Shown here: in pieces, positions 59,026-64,000 of the stretch
Layout of the letters: each line of letters opens with the position of its first letter
How positions within the stretch are numbered: position 1 is the stretch's first letter
NCBI GenBank assembly: GCA_905221605.1
Contig: CAJNDS010002479.1
Span: 1,189,319 to 1,253,318, forward strand
Source: Symbiodinium natans
Lineage: Eukaryota; Sar; Dinophyceae; Suessiales; Symbiodiniaceae
Reading direction: 5' to 3'
Length of the DNA stretch: 64,000 nucleotides
The notes under the pieces: generated by a model
What the model was told of the DNA's origin: nothing
Databases searched by the model: none
Seen by the model: only the letters and a program-made list of their open reading frames with translations
Made by a program: the position numbers and the translations under genes

Positions 59026-59195
59026 GGTTTGGGGTTTAGGGTTTAGGGTTTAGGGTTTAGGATTTAGGGTTTAGGGTTTAGGGTTTAGGGTTTAGGGTTT
59101 AGGGTATGCCCCAAACCCTAAGCCCTAAGCCCCAAAACCCTAAAACCCCAAGCCCTAAGCCCTATCTAGTGAGCTCCTGACATAATGGACGGAAG

Positions 59196-59268
59196 GACTG
59201 GCGCTGGTCAAGGGATCCTGGAAGCTGTTTCGGTGGCGATGTCGGGGGTGACTTCCCTGAACCCGAAA
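59196..59268 (+). CDS. Candidate exon, possibly RCC1-like
   Basis: After GGAAG: DWRWSRDPGSCFGGDVGGDF. WxxDPxxxFGGD resembles the repeat WGDPxxGGD. Weak. Confidence 0.35.
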
Positions 59269-59628
59269 CCCTAAACCCTAAGCCCTGAACCCTCTGTTCA
59301 GGTTCTTTGCAGCGGGTTTTTGCGCCCTAAACCCTAAACCCTACACCCTAAACCCTAAACCCTGAACCTTCTCGCGCCACTGCCTCAGCCGTGCGCCCTC
59401 TTGGGCATCCGCACCTTCCGCTCACTCCCCCCCCCCCCGCCCAAACGGTTTAGAGTTTAGGGTTTAGGGTTTAGGGGTTCCAGCTCTCATCTTTGGAATC
59501 CAAAAGAAAATTCGCTTGACTTCATGACCCAACGAAGCCCGCCCCCCCTAAACCCCAAACCCTAAACCCCAAACCCTAAACCCTAAACCCCAGACCCTAA
59601 ACCCTAAACCCCAAACCCTGAACCCCAA

Positions 59629-59697
59629 GATCCCTCGAGCAAAGAGGTCGAACAGCTCTACCGCGAGGGAGAGCTGGCGGGTCAGCAGGTGCCGCTC
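59629..59697 (+). CDS. Candidate terminal exon, unknown
   Basis: Reads DPSSKEVEQLYREGELAGQQ, then VPL and TGA. Very protein-like and followed by a stop just before a CCCTAAA block, so it may be a 3' exon. Confidence 0.5.
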
Positions 59698-59884
59698 TGA
59701 AAACCCTAAACCCTAAACCCTAAACCCTAAACCCTAAACCCTAAACCCTAAGCCCAGTTTGTACGTAGGACCCTTATGTGCTACCTGGCTCACGGCCATG
59801 CCCTAATAAAAGTTCAATGGTCTTCGCAACACCCAGGCTACGGACCGGTGGGCAGAAAGTCGACATGAAAACCCCTAAAGCCCT

Positions 59885-59990
59885 AAACCCCAAACCCCAA
59901 ACCCCAAACCCCAAACCCCAAACCCCAAACCCCAAACCCCAAACCCTAAACCCTAAACCCTAAACCTAAACCCTAAACCCTAGACCCTCA
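59885..59990 (-). repeat. CCCCAAA then CCCTAAA array
   Basis: Nine CCCCAAA units followed by CCCTAAA units. Confidence 0.95.
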
Positions 59991-60460
59991 ATCCTAAATC
60001 CAACCACCCAGCTGTTGCAGGTCCTGGGGCCGACAGGAGACCGCGGAGGTGCCAGGGGGCTGAGGGTTCAGGGGTTTAGGGTTTAGGGTTTAGGGTTTCG
60101 GGTTTAGGGTTTATAAGTTTAGGGTTTAGGGTTTATAAGTTTAGGGTCATGGGGTGGTGAGGCGGTGTAGGGCTTGGAGGATTTAGGGTTTACTTCATGT
60201 TGCGGGTTGGGGGGGCTTTGTAGAACCTTAAATCCTGACCGCCTGAAGTCCAGACCGAGGCAGGCTAGGACTCAGAGCAGGCGCTTAAACCCTGCTTTTA
60301 GAGTTTAGGGTTTCGGTCTCAGGTTCAGGTTACAATTCCGAAGAGCGTTTAGGGTTTGGAGAAATGTTCCCTTCGTTGAGGTTCAGGTTTAAGGTTATCC
60401 TAAACCCTACATCCGCAACCCACAGCCGCGAGGCTTGCTCGCGGCTCTTCTGGCCCCCAG

Positions 60461-60499
60461 GATTCACGAGAGGCCGTTCGCACGCTGTCTTCCGAAAGG
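60461..60499 (+). CDS. Candidate exon, unknown
   Basis: After CCCCCAG: DSREAVRTLSSER, ending at a GTGTATGAGG donor-like site just upstream of a family A MITE. Confidence 0.35.
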
Positions 60500-60511
60500 G
60501 TGTATGAGGCT

Positions 60512-60667
60512 ACTTGGAAGTTCATGGTACTTATTAACCAATGATAACTGTCATTGCTCATATCAACTCATATCCCACTTAGAAGCCCCTTAAGTACCCT
60601 AATATGGTTAGAAGTACAGTTAGAAGTACAGATACACTTGGTTCATAAGTACCATGAGCCTCCAAGT
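60512..60667. mobile_element. MITE-like foldback, family A
   Basis: 156 bp. Ends ACTTGGAAGTTCATGGTACT and the inverse; contains a small internal duplication of GAAGTACAG. Confidence 0.7.
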
Positions 60668-61083
60668 AGGGCTTAGGGTTCAGGGTTTAGGGGTTCTTTT
60701 CTCGCAAGTGGGCCTCACAGTGTAGAGTCCCTGTTTTTCGGTCTCAGCACTGCCTACTAGGCGTAAAGAGACCACTATTTTGGGAAATCCCCAAGTCTCT
60801 AAAAGAGCAAAGTAGGGATTGATCCTGGAAGTTATAAGGCTTCATGGGGGGGAGAACTGTTAGAAATCACTGCCCCTTGTTCCTTTTTTTCGCGGCACTT
60901 TCTTGATACAACCTATTCAAGGCGGTGTCTGTGTAGGGATGTAGGGTTCGGGGTGTTAAGGAGACCCTTATTGAGAACATGCCCATTGTCCTCCTATAAA
61001 CCCTGTCAATCCCACAAGCCCTAGAAACCTCAGAAACCCTAGAAGGACTGTCTTAAGACCGAAAAACGGGGTTTAGGGTCTAG

Positions 61084-61196
61084 GGTTGAGGTTTAGGGTT
61101 TAGGGTTTAGGGTTTAGGGTTTAGGGTTTAGGGTTTAGGGTTTAGGGTTTAGGGTTTAGGGTTTAGGGTTTAGGGTTTAGGGTTTAGGGTTTAGGG
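61084..61196 (+). repeat. TTTAGGG array, about 16 units
   Basis: Perfect units. Confidence 0.95.
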
Positions 61197-61207
61197 CTAG
61201 AGTTCAG

Positions 61208-61295
61208 GCTTCTGCCATTCCCTGGCGGGCAACTCCTGGCCTTTGCCCGCGACTTCCTCGCAGTTTCATGGGTGGGAGGGTTCTTTGGCGCGGTG
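61208..61295 (+). CDS. Candidate exon, unknown
   Basis: After AGTTCAG: LLPFPGGQLLAFARDFLAVS, then WVGGFFG in one frame; a second frame is open. Hydrophobic. Confidence 0.35.
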
Positions 61296-61595
61296 TCTTT
61301 TTTTGTTCAGTTTAGGGTTTAGGGTTTAGGGTTTAGGGTTTAGGGTTTAGGGTTTAGGGTTTACGGTTCTGGGTTCTAGGGTTTAGGGTTTAGGGTTTCG
61401 GGTTTCGGGTTTCGGGCTTAGGAATTAGGGTTTAGGGCTTAGGGTTGGGGATTTCGGGGCCACTGAGGCCACTGATCCCGAACCTCAGGGGAGTGATTTC
61501 AGGATTGCCGGGTCCTGGGTCTTGATATGCCCGGCGTGAGGCGGGTGAGCGCAAAAAGCGTCGTGTCCTAAACCATGAAGCCTAAAAACCCGAAA

Positions 61596-61676
61596 CCCTA
61601 AACCCTAAACCCTAAACCCTGAACCCTGAACCCTGAACCCTGAACCCTGAACCCTGAACCCTGAACCCTGAACCTG
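61596..61676 (-). repeat. CCCTGAA variant array
   Basis: Three CCCTAAA then about eight homogeneous CCCTGAA units. Confidence 0.95.
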
Positions 61677-61692
61677 ATATCCTTTTCACCAG

Positions 61693-61746
61693 GAATGGGG
61701 AACTACGCGCAGAACATCCGCAGGCGCCGCCGCTCTTGCTGCGAGG
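61693..61746 (+). CDS. Candidate exon, unknown
   Basis: After TTCACCAG: MGNYAQNIRRRRRSCCE, ending at a GTCAAAC donor-like site. Basic with two cysteines. Confidence 0.4.
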
Positions 61747-61858
61747 GTCAAACCTTTACACTCCTAAACTTTAGAACCTAAACCCTGAACCCTGCACCCT
61801 GAACCCTGATCCCCAAACCCTAAGCTAACCCTAAACCCTAAGCCCCAGACCCTGGACC

Positions 61859-61964
61859 AACCCTAAACCCTAAACCCTAAACCCTAAACCCTAAACCCTA
61901 AACCCTAAACCCTAAACCCTAAACCCTAAACCCTAAACCCTAAACCCTAAACCCTAAACCCTGA
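61859..61964 (-). repeat. CCCTAAA array, about 15 units
   Basis: Perfect units. Confidence 0.95.
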
Positions 61965-62277
61965 GCTGCAATTCTTGGGGCTGTAGGGCTTCGGAGGTTC
62001 AGGGCTCAAGGATGGTTTTTGAGGCTTCGTGGGGCCCATTGCGCAGGGTTTCGGGCTTAGGGCTCAGGGCTTATAGGCTGAGGGTTTCGGGTTTAGGGTT
62101 TAGGGTTTAGGCTCATGAAGCCTCGTAAACCTAGGTAGATAGGTGACCACTCCGAAGCCCAAACATTTCCTCTCTCAAGGTACCTGGGCCCTAACCCCTA
62201 AACCCTAAACCCTAAACCCTAAACCCTAAACCCTAAACCCTAAACCCCCGTACCTGCTCAGAAGTGACAGCTTTCAG

Positions 62278-62360
62278 GTACCTCAAATTCTTTAAGCCTG
62301 AGCAGATGGTCCTCGCAGAGACCAGTGAGCTTGCAACGACATGTCCTCAGAAGACTAAGG
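62278..62360 (+). CDS. Candidate exon, unknown protein
   Basis: The acceptor CTTTCAG opens YLKFFKPEQMVLAETSELAT, then TCPQKTKG. A clean protein-like sequence; likely in the same gene as 62485-62593. Family not recognised. Confidence 0.55.
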
Positions 62361-62484
62361 GGTTTAGGGTCTAGGGTTGAGGGTTTAGGGTTTAGGGTTA
62401 CAGATGTTGGTTTAGGGTTTTGGGTTTAGGGTTTAGGGTTTCTTGGGCAGTAGGGAGCTCACTTCCCTACAGATCCTCTTACAG

Positions 62485-62593
62485 TGGTTCAAGCCGGGGT
62501 GGACAGAACCTATTTCCCCAACTTCCTTCTTGACAAAACAAGCGCGAGTCTAGGCACGGGGCTGCTGAACATGTCGCAGTTTCTACTGAGGGG
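62485..62593 (+). CDS. Candidate exon, unknown protein
   Basis: The acceptor CCTCTTACAG opens VQAGVDRTYFPNFLLDKTSA, then SLGTGLLNMSQFLLRG. Among the best exon candidates on the right. Family not recognised. Confidence 0.55.
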
Positions 62594-63005
62594 GCCTCTA
62601 AACCCTAAACCCTAAACCCCCCCTTTTGTGAAAGGAATGGATCCCATATGCCCCTCTAAAATCCCCGCCGTCAGGGCAGACCTCCTCACTGTGGTTATAG
62701 CATCCTCAAGGGAGGAAGGGATTCAAGGGGGGTATGTAGCCCCATGTGCCGTTAGTATGGTCCCTTACCCTTGTTTATAGGGATCCGAAGTATGGGCCCT
62801 TAGTATATATAGTGTATATAATATGTAAGGGTTAAGTAGCAAGGGACCCAAGTTAAAGGCCAGAACCCTAGAGTTTAGTAGGAATATTAAATAATCCCTG
62901 AACCCTGAAACCCTGAAACCCTAAACCCTAAACCCTAAACCCTAAACCCTAAACCCTAAACCCTAAACCCTAAACTGTTTCTTCCTTGGTGATTAGAGAA
63001 GCAAG

Positions 63006-63096
63006 ACACTGAGGCCTGGCGGCGCCGCCGCGGTTGCGAAGCGTCTGGCGGCCCGTAGCCTCCCCCTCAGGGCACTGCAGGCACCAGGGTGCTGGG
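63006..63096 (+). CDS. Candidate exon, unknown
   Basis: After AGCAAG: TLRPGGAAAVAKRLAARSLP, then LRALQAPGCW, running into GGGTTTAGGG. GC-rich. Confidence 0.4.
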
Positions 63097-63240
63097 GTTT
63101 AGGGTTAGGGTTTAGGGTTTGGGGTTTGGGGTTTAGGGTTTAGGGTTTAGGGTTTGGGGTTTGGGGTTTAGGGTTTAGGGTTTGGAGTTTGGGGTTTAGG
63201 GTTTGGGGTTTAGGGTTTGGGGTTTAGGGTTTATGGTTTG
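63094..63240 (+). repeat. TTTAGGG/TTTGGGG alternating array
   Basis: About 21 units in which TTTAGGG and TTTGGGG alternate in short sub-blocks. Confidence 0.95.
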
Positions 63241-63422
63241 GGGAGAGGTATGTTGTTGGGGAGTAGGTTGCTTGGGGCCCCAGAAGGGACCTCTAATCCT
63301 ACACATACCTTATTGAGTCCCTATATATCTAAGTAGCCCCCTTGTATCACCCCTAGAGAACCCCAGGGTCCCTTATAAGGGTTCCTTTTTTAGTCTCTGT
63401 ACCAGAAGCTCCCTAAATCCAC

Positions 63423-63515
63423 GCGTTCCGGTGACCTCGATGCCCCCTTGTCCCGCCTGCACTTTGCCTTGGTGTGCAGGAGCAAGGCGACCCAGCGGGT
63501 GTCCCCGGAGGGTTC
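63423..63515 (+). CDS. Candidate exon, unknown
   Basis: Reads GDLDAPLSRLHFALVCRSKA, then TQRVSPEGS. Another reading would start after GTGTGCAG at 63479. Family unknown. Confidence 0.35.
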
Positions 63516-63700
63516 GGGGTTTAGGGTTTAAGGGTTGAGGGTTTAAGGGTTTAAGGGTTTATGGGTTTAAGAGTTTAAGGGTTTAAGGGTTTAAGGGTTT
63601 AGGGGTTTAGGGGTTTAGGGGCTTAGGGGTTTAGGGGTTTAGGGGTTTAGGGGTTTAGGGGTTGGTTTAGGGGTATAGGGGTTTAGGGTTTAGGGTTTGG
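63515..63700 (+). repeat. 8-bp variant array (GGGTTTAA then AGGGGTTT)
   Basis: Two homogeneous octamer sub-blocks in succession. Confidence 0.95.
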
Positions 63701-63746
63701 GGTGTTTTGCTTGTGCTATGTTCAGATTTGACTCAAATATTTGCAG

Positions 63747-63790
63747 CAGAATTAGCTTTCGATCGTGTGAAGTTACGAGAAGCAGCTGCT
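63747..63790 (+). CDS. Candidate exon, unknown
   Basis: The acceptor TATTTGCAG opens ELAFDRVKLREAAA, closing at GTAGGG. Good acceptor and donor. Confidence 0.45.
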
Positions 63791-63847
63791 GTAGGGCCCC
63801 GAAGTCAGTGTGAGGGGGGTTCGAAGGTGGGTTGGGAACTCAATGCG

Positions 63848-63998
63848 TAGGGTTTAGGGCGTTTAGGGCTTAGGGCTTAGGGTTTAGGGTTTAGGGCTTA
63901 GGGTTTAGGGTTTAGGGTTTAGGGTTTAGGGTTTAGGGTTTAGGGCTTTAGGCTTTAGGCTTTAGGGTTTAGGGTTTAGGGCTACGGTTTAGGGCCTA
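63848..63998 (+). repeat. TTTAGGG array with GCTTAGG variants, to window end
   Basis: About 20 units. The window end cuts the block or its flank. Confidence 0.9.
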
Positions 63999-64000
63999 GG

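Overview
This window looks like nuclear DNA of a dinoflagellate, probably a Symbiodiniaceae-like alga. Three things suggest this. The simple repeat is TTTAGGG, the plant/algal telomere unit. A giant Ty1/copia-type polyprotein carries a methyltransferase-like and a dioxygenase-like domain. Many short plus-strand exons encode RCC1-like repeats of the kind abundant in dinoflagellates. No rRNA, tRNA, CRISPR or prokaryotic operon was seen. The species assignment is inference.

About 52 kb (1-46420 and 58307-64000) is a mosaic. Blocks of TTTAGGG or CCCTAAA, from 3 to about 31 units and in either orientation, alternate every few hundred bases with unique segments. Many unique segments are short plus-strand open stretches of 45-155 bp that start just after an AG and end at a GT or at the next array. 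They read as exons whose introns hold the telomere-like arrays. The clearest run, about 20983-30671, encodes successive pieces of an RCC1-like repeat protein (signature VVTWGD followed by GGDS). Weaker exon candidates lie to the left and right and probably belong to other genes. The same mosaic holds several foldback, MITE-like families, hairpins, poly-G tracts and variant arrays with shifted period.

Several telomere-like blocks are bracketed by short exact direct repeats (6, 11, 16, 21, 23 and 24 bp). One sits inside a MITE copy whose uninterrupted form is also in the window. This shows that at least some blocks arrived as insertions that duplicated their target, some of them in or beside exons.

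From 46421 to 58306 (minus strand) lies a complete 11,886-bp LTR retrotransposon. It has identical 174-bp LTRs and a 5-bp target duplication (TTTAG), and it inserted at the edge of a TTTAGGG array. It carries one 3,275-codon Gag-Pol frame: Gag, CCCH and CCHC zinc fingers, aspartic protease, C5-methyltransferase-like domain, integrase, 2OG-Fe(II)-oxygenase-like domain, reverse transcriptase, RNase H and a membrane-spanning C-terminal extension. A second membrane-protein frame of about 406 codons follows, with no ATG near its start and with a layout that would fit +1 frameshifting at the Gag-Pol UGA. The intact frames and identical LTRs mark a young, possibly active copy.
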